A stretch of 64,000 nt of DNA from Lujinxingia sediminis. Its GTDB lineage: Bacteria > Myxococcota_A > Bradymonadia > Bradymonadales > Bradymonadaceae. Location of the stretch: contig NZ_SADD01000002.1 in NCBI RefSeq assembly GCF_004005565.1, positions 186,001-250,000 of the forward strand, given 5' to 3'. Each line of letters begins with the position of its first letter. Position 1 is the stretch's first letter. Shown here piece after piece: positions 35,988 to 45,293 of this stretch. Made by a program: the position numbers and the translations under genes. Under the pieces are notes generated by a model. That model was not told the origin of the DNA. It searched no databases and worked only from the letters and a program-made list of their open reading frames with translations.

Positions 35988-37472
35988 CTACTCTTCGTCG
36001 ATCTTCCCGGGAGAGTCGACCTCATCGCTGCCCGCATCATCGCCGGACTTCGGAGCGCCGGGACCTTTACCGGACTTCATCATCGTGTAGAAGTCGCGCA
36101 TCTGCTTCTCGAGATCCTCGGCCGAGAGGTTGGAGAGATCCATCTTCTTGAGCTGCTCCTCGTCCATGTCGCCGAGCATGCTCTTGGGAAGATTTTTCAT
36201 CAGCGTGGGGGCCTGCTTGATCGCCATCTCGAAGATGGGCTTAAACGCCCCGCGGATGTTGCCCGACTCATCAAAGAGCTGGTCGAGCATGCCCATGGGA
36301 TTGCCTCCGGGCATCTTCGAACCGGCCTTGCCGCCCGGCCCGAAGGCATCGGCAAACGACGAGGGATCGAAGTCTTTGCCAAACATGTCAAAGATCGAGC
36401 TGTCCAGGGCGGGCATCTCCACCGAGTCGTAGGCCGGTCCCAGCAAGAACATCGGAAGCTCGGCCGGCGCGCTGGAGGCGCGCTCCAGATCTTCGCGGGC
36501 TGCCTCCTCCTCTCCGCTCATCTGCAACGCGGCGCCGCGCACCGCGTAGGCGTCGGGCAGGCTCGGATCGAGCATGACAGCGCGCTCGGCCGCCTTCATT
36601 CCGGCGCTGACCTTGCCCTCGGCCAGCTGCACATTGGCGAGCTGCACAAACGCAAAGGCTTCTTCCGGGTAGATGTTGGAAGCGCGCAGCGCATCTTCAC
36701 GGGCCAGGCGATGCTCCCCGCGCGCCAGACGCAGGTGGCTGCGCATCAAGATCGCCTCCAGCGCCACATCGGTGCCCTCGCCGACGGCGATATCGAGCAG
36801 GATCAACGCCTCATCGACCTGGCCGCGCAGCATATGCAGGCGCGCCATCGCCAGGGCGTAGTCAGGATCGTCGGCGTCGAGTTCCCGGGCAGCCTTCAAG
36901 TCGCGCTCGGCCGCCTTCAGATCGCTCAAGCGCAGGTGCACCTCCCCGCGCAACGCCAGGATCTCGGCGTTCTCCGGATCAGCGGTGAGTGCGTGGGTGA
37001 GGTCGGCGCAGGCCTCCTCGTACTCCTCAAGCTCCACCGCCACCAACGCCCGACCCATCAGCATGCCCGGATCGCCCTCTTTACGCGCGATCGCCTCGTT
37101 GAAATACGCCTGCGCGGCCTCCGGCTCATCAAGCTGGTAACTCGCCCACCCGGCCACCGCCATCGTGGACGCGTCGCGCCAGCCGGCCTTCCACGCCCCC
37201 TGAGCGTCGGCCAGCGCGTCATCGACCTCTTCGAGATCGAGGTAGAGCTCGGCACGCCGGCTCAGCAGCCGACCGCGCAGAAGATCATCTTCGTTGCGCG
37301 CACCCGGCTCCTCTCCGCCCGGCCCCATCGTCTCAAGCATCGCGCTGAGCCGACCGATCGCCTGGTGCAGAGCGCCATCTTCAATCAGAGGCGAAAGCTC
37401 GGAGGTGAGCTGGGTCCACATCGCCTCATAGCTCGGACTGAGCTCCACGGGGGGTTGTTTTACGTCACTCAT
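35988..37472 (-). CDS. Tetratricopeptide-repeat protein
   Basis: A 494-residue soluble protein made of about eight TPR helix pairs (for example AQAYFNEAIARKEGDPGML and KAAERDLKAARELDADDPDY), followed by a Met/Gly-rich region (MFGKDFDPSSFADAFGPGGK) and an acidic tail ending KIDEE. Such proteins serve as scaffolds. ATG 37472 (MSDVKQPPVELS) is preferred; in-frame ATG 37538 extends into the spacer after trxA. It lies 109 bases downstream of the thioredoxin gene on the same strand. Partner unknown. Confidence 0.85.
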   Translation of the reverse strand: MSDVKQPPVELSPSYEAMWTQLTSELSPLIEDGALHQAIGRLSAMLETMGPGGEEPGARNEDDLLRGRLLSRRAELYLDLEEVDDALADAQGAWKAGWRDASTMAVAGWASYQLDEPEAAQAYFNEAIARKEGDPGMLMGRALVAVELEEYEEACADLTHALTADPENAEILALRGEVHLRLSDLKAAERDLKAARELDADDPDYALAMARLHMLRGQVDEALILLDIAVGEGTDVALEAILMRSHLRLARGEHRLAREDALRASNIYPEEAFAFVQLANVQLAEGKVSAGMKAAERAVMLDPSLPDAYAVRGAALQMSGEEEAAREDLERASSAPAELPMFLLGPAYDSVEMPALDSSIFDMFGKDFDPSSFADAFGPGGKAGSKMPGGNPMGMLDQLFDESGNIRGAFKPIFEMAIKQAPTLMKNLPKSMLGDMDEEQLKKMDLSNLSAEDLEKQMRDFYTMMKSGKGPGAPKSGDDAGSDEVDSPGKIDEE

Positions 37473-37581
37473 AATCACCGCGTCCCATCGACAGACGCCC
37501 GCTCTCCTCAAGAAAGCGGGCGTCGGTCGGATCGTCATGAATGTGGGCGGCGCGAGCGCGCCTGCGCCTCAAAAAAGCGCC

Positions 37582-37911
37582 TTATTTCGCCGCGCTGGCC
37601 TTCTCGAAGAGCTTCCGCAGGGGCTGCTCGCCCTGGAAGCCCATCATCACGTCGACGACGTCGTTGCCGCGCATCGCCACGACCATCGGGATGGAGCGCG
37701 CGTTGAACGCCTGCGCCAGCTCCGGCTCCTCATCGATGTTGATCTTGCCGACCTTGACCTGGCCCTCAAACTCGCCGGCGAGCTTGTCGATGACCGGGCT
37801 GAGCGCGCGGCAGGGACCGCACCAGGGCGCCCACAGGTCCACGATCACGGGTACGTCGGCGTTGACCACTTCGTCATTGAAGTTGTTCTTGTTGAAGTTA
37901 TGCGTCGTCAC
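37582..37911 (-). CDS. trxA: Thioredoxin
   Basis: A 109-residue thioredoxin with the active site WAPWCGPCR (Cys31, Cys34), the cis-proline region RSIPMVV and the closing helix QPLRKLFEKA. It is the usual length of TrxA and has no signal peptide, so it acts in the cytosol. The GTG start at 37911 has AAGGAG seven bases upstream. Confidence 0.96.
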   Translation of the reverse strand: MTTHNFNKNNFNDEVVNADVPVIVDLWAPWCGPCRALSPVIDKLAGEFEGQVKVGKINIDEEPELAQAFNARSIPMVVAMRGNDVVDVMMGFQGEQPLRKLFEKASAAK

Positions 37912-38054
37912 GATGGACTCCTTCTTTAGCTCCGCGCGTATCGCGCGGCTTCATCAAACCTGGAGGTATGGCCGACCCGACACTCGAGCCTGCCGCTACC
38001 TTAGAGATTCAACACCGGCGGACAAAGTTTCAAATTCATCGCCGGCGATCGGTG

Positions 38055-39389
38055 TCACTCCCAGCCTTCGAGCGTGGTGCGGATATGCGCCAGAAACGCA
38101 TCGGCGGTGGCCCCGTCGATCGTACGGTGGTCAAAAGACATGCAGAAGATCGCGGTGGGGCGCACCATAATGGCGTCGGTCTTCTGATCGACAACCACCC
38201 GCTTTTTGATGGCGCCGGTGCTGATGATCGCCGTCTGCGGCTGGTTGATAATCGGCACGCCGAACTCCGCACCAAAGATCCCATGGTTGGAGAGCGTAAA
38301 CGTCCCCCCGCGGACCTCATCGGGCTTGAGGCGTTTTTTGCGCGCGCGCTCGGCCAGATCGTTGATGGAGCGCGCCACACCCAGCAGGCTGAGCTCATCG
38401 ACGTTGCGTACCACCGGTACGATCAGCGAGGCCTCCAGCGCCACGGCCACACCCACGTTGATATCCCCGCGGTAGACGAGCTGGTCACCGTCGAGCGAGG
38501 CGTTGACCACGGGGAAGGCGCGCAGTGCGTCGGCCACCGCTTTGACCATAAACGCGGTGTAGGTGAGTTTGACGCCGCGCTCCTCAAACTCGGCCTTCAT
38601 GCGCTTACGGGCTTTGAACACCGCCGAGAAGTCGATCTCGTGGATGGTGTGGGCGTGCGCGCTGGTAGCCCGCGAGCGGGTCATATGCTCGGCGATGGCC
38701 GCGCGTTGCGGCCCCAGCGGCTCGTAACGATCCCGGTCGCCCAGCGTGATGGGCGGGGCCGCTGGCGCCTGACGGGTCTGCTGCGCGGGCTGCGAGGCGA
38801 TGGGTCCGGTCGAGCCGTTGGTCCCCTGGTGGGCTCCCGACTCGATAAAGGCCATGATGTCGGCTTTGGTCACCCGGCCGCTCATGCCGCTGCCCTCAAT
38901 CGGCGAGAGATCGGCGATGCCGTGCTCCTGTGCGATGCGGCGCACAAGGGGGGTGGAGCGGGTGCGGCGAAGCTCCTCCCGCGACGGCACGCCGTTGCTG
39001 CTCGCGGCCGAGGTCGTGGTGGGAGCCGGCGAGGCAAGCGCGGTGGCGGAGCCACCGGAGCTCGCAGAAACCGCGCCGCTGCTGGCCGAAGCCGCCTTCG
39101 CCGGAGCCGACGCCGCCTCATGGGAGGCCGCGCTCACCTCACCGGCCTTCGCCTCGGTATCGAGCACGGCCACCACGGTGTTGATCTCCACGGTGTCGCC
39201 CACCTTCGCAAGGCGCTCCACCAACACGCCGGCCAGGGGGCTGGGCACCTCCGCGTCGACCTTATCGGTGGTGATCTCAAAGAGCGGCTCGTCGCGCTCC
39301 ACAAAATCGCCGATCTCTTTGAGCCACGCGGTCACCGTCCCCTCGGTCACCGACTCTCCCATCTGCGGCATCACCACTTCGCTTCGCAT
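38055..39389 (-). CDS. 2-oxo acid dehydrogenase E2 (lipoyl acyltransferase)
   Basis: A 444-residue E2 subunit. Residues 1-78 form one lipoyl domain with the lipoylated Lys in ITTDKVDAEV. An Ala/Ser linker follows, then a peripheral-subunit binding domain (STPLVRRIAQEHGI to VTKADIMAFIE) at about 140-175. The catalytic domain (about 220-444) has the active site SFDHRTIDGATADAF. It hands acyl groups from E1 to CoA. A single lipoyl domain suits branched-chain, acetoin or 2-oxoglutarate complexes as well as pyruvate; without an E1 gene here the substrate is open. It is 73 bases downstream of the lpd gene. Confidence 0.92.
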   Translation of the reverse strand: MRSEVVMPQMGESVTEGTVTAWLKEIGDFVERDEPLFEITTDKVDAEVPSPLAGVLVERLAKVGDTVEINTVVAVLDTEAKAGEVSAASHEAASAPAKAASASSGAVSASSGGSATALASPAPTTTSAASSNGVPSREELRRTRSTPLVRRIAQEHGIADLSPIEGSGMSGRVTKADIMAFIESGAHQGTNGSTGPIASQPAQQTRQAPAAPPITLGDRDRYEPLGPQRAAIAEHMTRSRATSAHAHTIHEIDFSAVFKARKRMKAEFEERGVKLTYTAFMVKAVADALRAFPVVNASLDGDQLVYRGDINVGVAVALEASLIVPVVRNVDELSLLGVARSINDLAERARKKRLKPDEVRGGTFTLSNHGIFGAEFGVPIINQPQTAIISTGAIKKRVVVDQKTDAIMVRPTAIFCMSFDHRTIDGATADAFLAHIRTTLEGWE

Positions 39390-39462
39390 CTCGCCATCCT
39401 CTCTTTCAGTCAGGAAACGTCTTGAATGAACTCTCAGCTCACATCTTCTCGCCAGTGGCGAG

Positions 39463-40878
39463 TTAGATGTGAATGGCGTGACCCATCGCCGCGTGCGCCG
39501 CCTCGGCCACCGCCTCGGCCAGCGTGGGGTGGGGGTGAATCGTCATCAAGAGCTCCTCGATGGTCGACTCCAACTCCATGGCCAGGGTGCCCTCGGTGAT
39601 GAGCTCGGTGGCCTTCGGCCCGATGATATGCAGCCCCAGAAGTTCGTCGTACTTTTTGTCGGCCACGATCTTCACGAACCCTTCGGTCTTGTTGAGGATC
39701 GCCGCCTTGCCGATCGCGCTGAAGGGGAAGACACCCGTCTTCACGTCATAGCCCGCCTCTTTCGCCGCCTCTTCGCTCAGGCCCACCGAAGCGACCTCGG
39801 GGCTGCAGTAGGTGCACATGGGCACCAGGCGGTGGTTGATGGGACGCGGGTTTTTGCCGGCGATATGATCGACGGCCAGGATGCCTTCTTTGGAGGCCAC
39901 GTGCGCAAGCCAGGCGGTGTTCACAATATCGCCGATGGCGTAGACGCCCGGCTCACCGGTGCGCAAAAACTCATCGACCTCGACCACACCACGATCGTTG
40001 ATTTTGATCTTCGTGCCTTTCGCGCCGATATCCTGCGTGCGCGGGGCGCGCCCGGCGGCCACCAGCAGATGCGACGCCTCAATGGTCTGCGAGCTGGTTT
40101 TGTCGCCCTTTTTGGTCTCCACAACCAGCTTGACGCCCTTATCGTCGGCCTTGACGTCGGTGACCTTCGAGCTGGTCAGCACCGTCATGCCCTGCTTCTT
40201 AAAGGACTTCTCAGCCTCAGCGCAGACCTCGTGATCTTCGGAAGGAAGCACCCGCGGGGCCATCTCAATCAACGTGACTTTGGAGCCGTAGCGCAAAAAC
40301 ACGCTGGCAAACTCGGTGCCCACAGCCCCGGCGCCGATCACGACCAGGTGCTCCGGCACCTCCTCAAGCTCCAGAATCCCGTCGGAATCGAGCACCCGCG
40401 CCGGGCTCATATCGATGAAGGGAAGGTGGAAGCAGGTCGAGCCGGTGGCCAGAATCACGTTTTTGGTCGAGAGGGTCTGCGTCTTGCCGTCGGCGGCCTC
40501 TACGCTGACCTTGCCCTTGCCCGCCAGACGACCGTGGCCCAGGTGCACGTCGATCTTGTTTTTCTTCATCAGGTAGCTGACGCCGCCGGCGTTCTTCTTG
40601 ACCACCTTCGCCTTGTACGCGTGCATCTTCGCCATATCGAGCGCCACATCGGAGGCCATCACCCCGATCTCGTCGCCCTTTTTGAGCGTCTCGAGCATGT
40701 CGGCGGTATGCAGCATGGCCTTGGTCGGAATGCAGCCACGCAGAAGACAGGTGCCCCCCAGGCGCTCGGTGGGCTCCCGCTCCACGATGGCCGTCTTCAG
40801 CCCGGATTGTGCGGCGTGAATGGCCGCAACATAGCCTCCCGGCCCCGATCCAATCACCACGACATCGTACTGACTCAT
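39463..40878 (-). CDS. lpdA: Dihydrolipoyl dehydrogenase (E3)
   Basis: A 471-residue FAD enzyme that reoxidises the E2 lipoyl arm. FAD site: VIGSGPGGYVAAIHAAQ. Redox disulfide: GGTCLLRGCIPTKAM. NAD site: VIGAGAVGTEFASVF. Dimer-interface active-site motif: HPHPTLAEAV. ATG 40878. It is the first gene of the lpd-E2 pair. No E1 gene is adjacent. Confidence 0.97.
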   Translation of the reverse strand: MSQYDVVVIGSGPGGYVAAIHAAQSGLKTAIVEREPTERLGGTCLLRGCIPTKAMLHTADMLETLKKGDEIGVMASDVALDMAKMHAYKAKVVKKNAGGVSYLMKKNKIDVHLGHGRLAGKGKVSVEAADGKTQTLSTKNVILATGSTCFHLPFIDMSPARVLDSDGILELEEVPEHLVVIGAGAVGTEFASVFLRYGSKVTLIEMAPRVLPSEDHEVCAEAEKSFKKQGMTVLTSSKVTDVKADDKGVKLVVETKKGDKTSSQTIEASHLLVAAGRAPRTQDIGAKGTKIKINDRGVVEVDEFLRTGEPGVYAIGDIVNTAWLAHVASKEGILAVDHIAGKNPRPINHRLVPMCTYCSPEVASVGLSEEAAKEAGYDVKTGVFPFSAIGKAAILNKTEGFVKIVADKKYDELLGLHIIGPKATELITEGTLAMELESTIEELLMTIHPHPTLAEAVAEAAHAAMGHAIHI

Positions 40879-40993
40879 GCCCGTCTCCTACGCCAGACGC
40901 CCCGGATTTGGGGGCGCTATCAAGGGTCGAAATTTCTCAGCTGCAACCGGCCCGTAACGTACTACGCCCCCCCTCCCTGTCAAGGTTGCCAAA

Positions 40994-41325
40994 CGCTCCC
41001 AGGACGACGCTGGCTGTGTCGCTGCGTCGTCGCGGTAGCCCTGCTACACGCTCCTCCTTGCTCCTTGCCAGCCCCGCCCTGGATGCGTTTGGGTTGGGGG
41101 GTGTGCGCCCAGCGCGACGCTGGCAGTGTCGCTGCGGCGTCGCGGTAGCGCTGCTACACGCTCCTCCTTGCTCCTTGCCATCAGCCGCCCTGGATGCGTT
41201 TGGGTTGGGGGGTATGCGCCCAGGACGACGCTGGCTGTGTCGCTGTGTCGTCGCGGTAGCGCTGCTACACGCTCCTCCTTGCTCCTTGCCATCAGCCGCC
41301 CTGGACGCGTTTGGGTTGGGGGCGG
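40994..41325. repeat. Tandem repeat of about 110 bp, three copies
   Basis: GACGCTGG occurs at 41006, 41116 and 41227. Each unit runs through GGTAGCGCTGCTACACGCTC, CTCCTTGCTCCTTGCCA and CCTGGATGCGTTTGGGTTGG (variants). GTAGCGCTGCTAC forms a 5-bp stem with a 3-base loop. The array begins about 115 bases upstream of the lpd start codon. Confidence 0.92.
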
Positions 41326-42290
41326 TGCGAGTTGTGGTTGGGTGGTTAGGTGGTTGGGTGGTTGTGAGACGCCGAGGTTCGCGATGTGGGTCGATTCGTG
41401 AGGGCATAGGGAGGTTCACGGGTGCCGAGTCCGAGTTCGTCCCTAAGACCCACATCACCCGCATAAATACTGCCCCTGCACCGACCCACGGTCAGTCTCC
41501 ACACGTAGCGCTGCTACAGCTCTTTCCCTGCCTTCTTGCCATCGGCCGTCCTGGACGCGTTTGGGTTGGGGGGCGTGCGAGTTGGGGTTGGGTGGTTGGG
41601 TGGTTGTGAGGCACCGAGGTTCGCGATGTGGGTCGATTCGTGAGGGCGTAGGGAGGTTCACGGGTGCCGAGTCCGAGTCCGTCCCTAAGACCCACATCAC
41701 CCGCATAAACACTGCCCCTCCACCGACCCACGGTCAGTCTCCACACGGTCAGTCTCCACACGTAGCGCTGCTACAGCTCTTTCCCTGCCTTCTTGCCATC
41801 GGCCGCCCTGGATGCGTTTGGGTTGGGGGGTGTGCGAGTTGTGGTTGGGTGGTTGGGTGGTTGTGAGGCACCGAGGTTCGCGATGTGGGTCGATTCGAGT
41901 GCCCCCCCGGGCGGTTCACGGGTGCCGAGTCCGAGTCCGTCCCTAAGACCCACATCACCCGCATAAACACTGCCCCTGCACCGACCCACGGTCAGTCTCC
42001 ACACGTAACGCTGCTACAACGTTATCTCTGCCTTCTTGCCATCGGCCGTCCTGGACGCGTTTGGGTTGGGAGGCGTGCGAGTTGTGGTTGGGTGGTTGGG
42101 TGGTTGTGAGGCACCGAGGTTCGCGATGTGGGTCGATTCGAGTGCCCCCCGGGCGGTTCGCGGGTGCCGAGTCCGAGTCCGTCCCTAAGACCCACATCAC
42201 CCGCATAAACACTGCCCCTCCACCGACCCACGGTCAGCCTCCACGACGACCCACGGTCAGCCTCCACGACGACCCACGGTCAGCCTCCGC
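41316..42290 (+). repeat. Higher-order tandem array of the GT-rich repeat, about 245-bp unit, four copies
   Basis: GTGGGTCGATTC occurs at 41386, 41628, 41885 and 42128 (spacings 242, 257, 243). Each unit contains GTTGTGGTTGGGTGGTTGGG, the GTGGGTCGATTC core, GTGCCGAGTCCGAG, GTCCCTAAGACCCACATCAC, CGACCCACGGTCAGTCTCC and the GTAGCGCTGCTACA module shared with the 110-bp units. The last copies end in three CGACGACCCACGGTCAGCCT units. I see no gene in 40879-43713. Confidence 0.93.
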
Positions 42291-42811
42291 ACCGCCAGAG
42301 ACAAAAAAGCCCGGGCCTCTCGGCCCGGGCTTTTTCTCATGTCACGTGATCTCGGCGTTTTTTACAAAACGCCTTCTCAATCACGCGACGCTTTGGCTGC
42401 TTCACCCGGTGTCGATGCGTTTTTACGGCATCGACACCTTCTTATGAAGCGGCTCCGTCGAAGAAGACCTGCGTCATTTAAGACGTCATCGTTCTTTTTC
42501 GACCTGTCATATGAGACCTGCGTCCCTTAAGACGTCGACAGCCTCACACAACCTCTGGCGCTTTCGTTTCAACGTTTGCGTCACTTAAGACGTCGACACG
42601 TCAATCCGAACCCTTCAACCTCAGACGCTGCCAACTTAATAACACCATCTGAAGCCTGCGCCGCCACGAAGCGTCGTTCTCTCTTCGTGACTTAATATCA
42701 ATGTGCGCACATATCTCCGACCACCAACTCTTTTCATCCTTTTCAGCCCGCAAACCTCCCCATGCCCTCACGAATCGACCCACACCGCGAACCACCGCGA
42801 ACCACAACCAC
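42181..42811. repeat. Duplicated non-coding block, copy A (about 0.6 kb)
   Basis: Nearly identical to 43019-43612. It includes a strong terminator, the hairpins GGCGTTTT/AAAACGCC, GTCGATGC/GCATCGAC and CACGAAG/CTTCGTG, and three copies of GCGTCxxTTAAGACGTC (near 42473, 42513 and 42579). Single-base indels between the copies (for example near 42391 against 43209) break any shared reading frame, so the block is not protein-coding. Confidence 0.9.
42303..42335. terminator. Strong bidirectional terminator, copy A
   Basis: AAAAAAGCCCGGGCC with GGCCCGGGCTTTTT, a perfect 9-bp GC stem flanked by A and T runs. An identical copy lies 817 bases downstream. Confidence 0.93.
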
Positions 42812-43010
42812 ACAACCACACAACCACCCAACCACAACCCGCGAACCACCGCGAACCACAACCACACAACCACCTAACCACAACCCGCGAACCTCCCCAC
42901 GCTCTCACGAATCACCCCACACCGCGAACCACCGCGAACCACAACCACACAACCACACAACCACCTAACCACAACCCGCGAATCTCCCCACGCCCTCACA
43001 CATCGACCCG
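42760..43010 (-). repeat. GT-rich interspersed repeats (minus orientation, three sub-copies)
   Basis: On the minus strand GTGGGTCGATTCGTGAGGGC appears beside runs of GGTTGTGTGGTTGTG and GGTTCGCGGTGG. The related core near 42905 reads GGGGTGATTCGTGAG. The array separates the two copies of the duplicated block. Confidence 0.85.
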
Positions 43011-43018
43011 GAACGAGC

Positions 43019-43612
43019 CCGTCCCTAAGACCCACATCACCCGCATAAATACTGCTCCTCCACCGACCCACGGTCAGCCTCCACGACGACCCACGGTCAG
43101 CCTCCACACCGCCAGAGACAAAAAAGCCCGGGCCTCTCGGCCCGGGCTTTTTCTCATGTCACGTGATCTCGGCGTTTTTTACAAAACGCCTTCTCAATCA
43201 CGCGACGCTTTTGGCTGCTTCACCCGATGTCGATGCGTTTTTAAGGCATCGACACCTTCGTATGAAGCGGCTCCGTCGAAGAAGACCTGCGTCATTTAAG
43301 ACGTCATCGATCTTTTTCGACCTGTCATGCAAGACCTGCGTCACTTAAGACGTCAACAGCCTCACACAACCTCTGGCGCTTTCGTTTCAACGTTTGCGTC
43401 ATTTAAGACGTCGACACGTCAATTCGAACCCTTCAACCCCAGATGCTGCTAACTTAACAACACCATCTGAAGCCTGCGCCGCCACGAAGCGTCGTCCTCT
43501 CTTCGTGACTTAATATCAATGTGCGCACATATCTCCGACCACCAACTCTTTTCATCCTTTTCAGCCCGAAAACCTCCCCACGTCCTCACGAATCGACCCA
43601 CACCGCGAACCA
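43019..43612. repeat. Duplicated non-coding block, copy B
   Basis: Second copy of 42181-42811, at an offset of 817-838 bases; the offset changes because copy A has one more CGACGACCCACGGTCAGCCT unit. The hairpins and the three TTAAGACGTC sites are kept. Differences are scattered substitutions and one or two single-base indels. Confidence 0.9.
43120..43152. terminator. Strong bidirectional terminator, copy B
   Basis: Same sequence as the terminator at 42303: AAAAAAGCCCGGGCC with GGCCCGGGCTTTTT. Confidence 0.93.
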
Positions 43613-43713
43613 CCGCGCCACACAACAACCCAACCACACAACCACACAACCACAACCCGCAAACCTCCCCACGCCCTCACGAATCGACCCACACCGCGAA
43701 CCCCCACGCCCCC
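43575..43713 (-). repeat. GT-rich interspersed repeat directly 3' of the lipoprotein gene
   Basis: On the minus strand two GTGGGTCGATTCGTGAGG cores (near 43590 and 43680) frame GGTTGTGGTTGTGTGGTTG. It starts immediately after the stop of the minus-strand lipoprotein gene, G-rich strand in sense. Confidence 0.85.
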
Positions 43714-45012
43714 TCAGCGCGGCTGAATCAGCTGCACTTCGCGCCCGGCCGCCCAGGCGTCGTAGTCCACCCTTACCTCGTCGTGCTCCACCACGCAGGG
43801 AAGCTCAACCCGGGCCCGGGCGCTGCCTACAAGCCTGAGATCTGCGGGAATCAGGGTGCTCAGGCTTCCCTGCTCCGGGGGCAACGTCGACGACGCCGGG
43901 CTGGCCTCCGAGGGGTTCAGACGCAGCGCGAAAGCTCCGGGCGATGTGCTGAAATCAAGGACGCCGGTCACGCGTCGCCCCTCCCGATGCCAGGTGGCCT
44001 CAAGGCCCGCTGCCTCATAGCGGCCCTCCACCAACACGGGGATCTCAAGGGTGGTGAGCCCCTCGTCTCCGGGGGCCTTCTGCCCCGGGCAGAGAAGCCC
44101 GGTCTGCTCCAGGCTCTGGCGCTCGCTGGCCAGCTGCACCACCAGCTCACCCAGACTCTCGGGCGAGGGGGCCTGGCCATCGCCCGGGAGCGCGTCGGAC
44201 CACTGCACGATCAGACGGGCGCCGTTGACCAGCGCGATGCGTACCCCGGAGCGCTCATCGCCCAGAGGGCTTGAGCACCGGGTCCAGTCCCGGGATGCAG
44301 CGCGTGCGGCGTCGCTACGGGGAACCTGGCGAGCGTCGACGACCATGCTCTCCCGCGCGCGGACCGCGCTCCCCTCACAGGTCAACTCATAGTCAATCCG
44401 TCCGCTCAGACGCTCAAAGTTCCAGCTCTCTCGCCGCGCCACGCCCCGCTCGGCCATGAATTCCTGATGGTGCCTCTCGATGGGGCGCGCCTCGGGCACA
44501 TCGTAGCTGAAGGAATCAAACACCACGTTCGACGCCGAGCCACTTGTGCGCTGCTCGGTGAGCTGACCGTGGGTCAGCTTGACCTCATGAACCACGCGCC
44601 CCTCCGGGCAGGGGCGCGCGATAAGACGCGCCTCGCGAGCCTGCAGATCGACACGGTAGACCTCCGAGAGCTCGCAGGTATCGCTCGTATTCAACGGGCC
44701 CCATCGCAGCGTCACCACGTAGAGGGACTCGATGACCGATCCGGGGCGCTGACCGGCTGGCCCCGGCTCGCAGTCATCCTCACCCGCACAGATCAGCGCG
44801 GGACGCCCCCCTTGCACCGCCTGGGCCTGGGCCAGCTCGCAGCCATCGACCCCATCGCAGAGCGTGGCGACTGCCTCCTCCAGCGTCCAGGGGGCCACCC
44901 GATCCTGGCGTGGTGCGGGCTCTGGCGAGTCCGGACGCGACGTCGCCCCGCGGGCACATCCCACCAAAAACCCCATCGCCACCATGCCTGCCATCATCGC
45001 GTTTCGTGTCAT
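43714..45012 (-). CDS. Lipoprotein of unknown function
   Basis: A 432-residue protein. ATG 45012 is preceded by GAGGGTGAGCGCG and gives the signal peptide NAMMAGMVAMGFLVGC (lipobox LVGC). ATG 45033 is an alternative start. The mature part holds several cysteine pairs (TLCDGVDGCEL, CAGEDDCE) and is otherwise beta-rich. No domain recognised. Its stop sits directly at a GT-rich repeat. The 281 bases upstream (45013-45293) hold no other gene. Confidence 0.75.
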   Translation of the reverse strand: MTRNAMMAGMVAMGFLVGCARGATSRPDSPEPAPRQDRVAPWTLEEAVATLCDGVDGCELAQAQAVQGGRPALICAGEDDCEPGPAGQRPGSVIESLYVVTLRWGPLNTSDTCELSEVYRVDLQAREARLIARPCPEGRVVHEVKLTHGQLTEQRTSGSASNVVFDSFSYDVPEARPIERHHQEFMAERGVARRESWNFERLSGRIDYELTCEGSAVRARESMVVDARQVPRSDAARAASRDWTRCSSPLGDERSGVRIALVNGARLIVQWSDALPGDGQAPSPESLGELVVQLASERQSLEQTGLLCPGQKAPGDEGLTTLEIPVLVEGRYEAAGLEATWHREGRRVTGVLDFSTSPGAFALRLNPSEASPASSTLPPEQGSLSTLIPADLRLVGSARARVELPCVVEHDEVRVDYDAWAAGREVQLIQPR

Positions 45013-45293
45013 CGCGCTCACCCTCATGTCCATCGCATTGCCATCATCGCATTGCCATCATCGGAGCGCCCCTTGCGGCGCAGACTCGGGCGCACCTGCG
45101 TCACTCGCCGCGCCAGAGTCTACGCCGCAAGGGGTTCCCGGGACAAAGGCCCTGCCCGGCGGCTCTTTCCCCGGATGACGCCGCGTCGTTTGACTGCTAG
45201 GAGCATGCTTCCCCCCTTTCGGGGCGATCGAGCGCGTGGTCCGACCCACGCGTTTCCCCCCTTCCCTCCCCCTCTCACCCGACGAGCCTGACG

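Noticed and set aside
42339-43299. Short frames in the duplicated block
   Set aside because: Single-base indels between the two copies shift the frame, so coding potential is not conserved.
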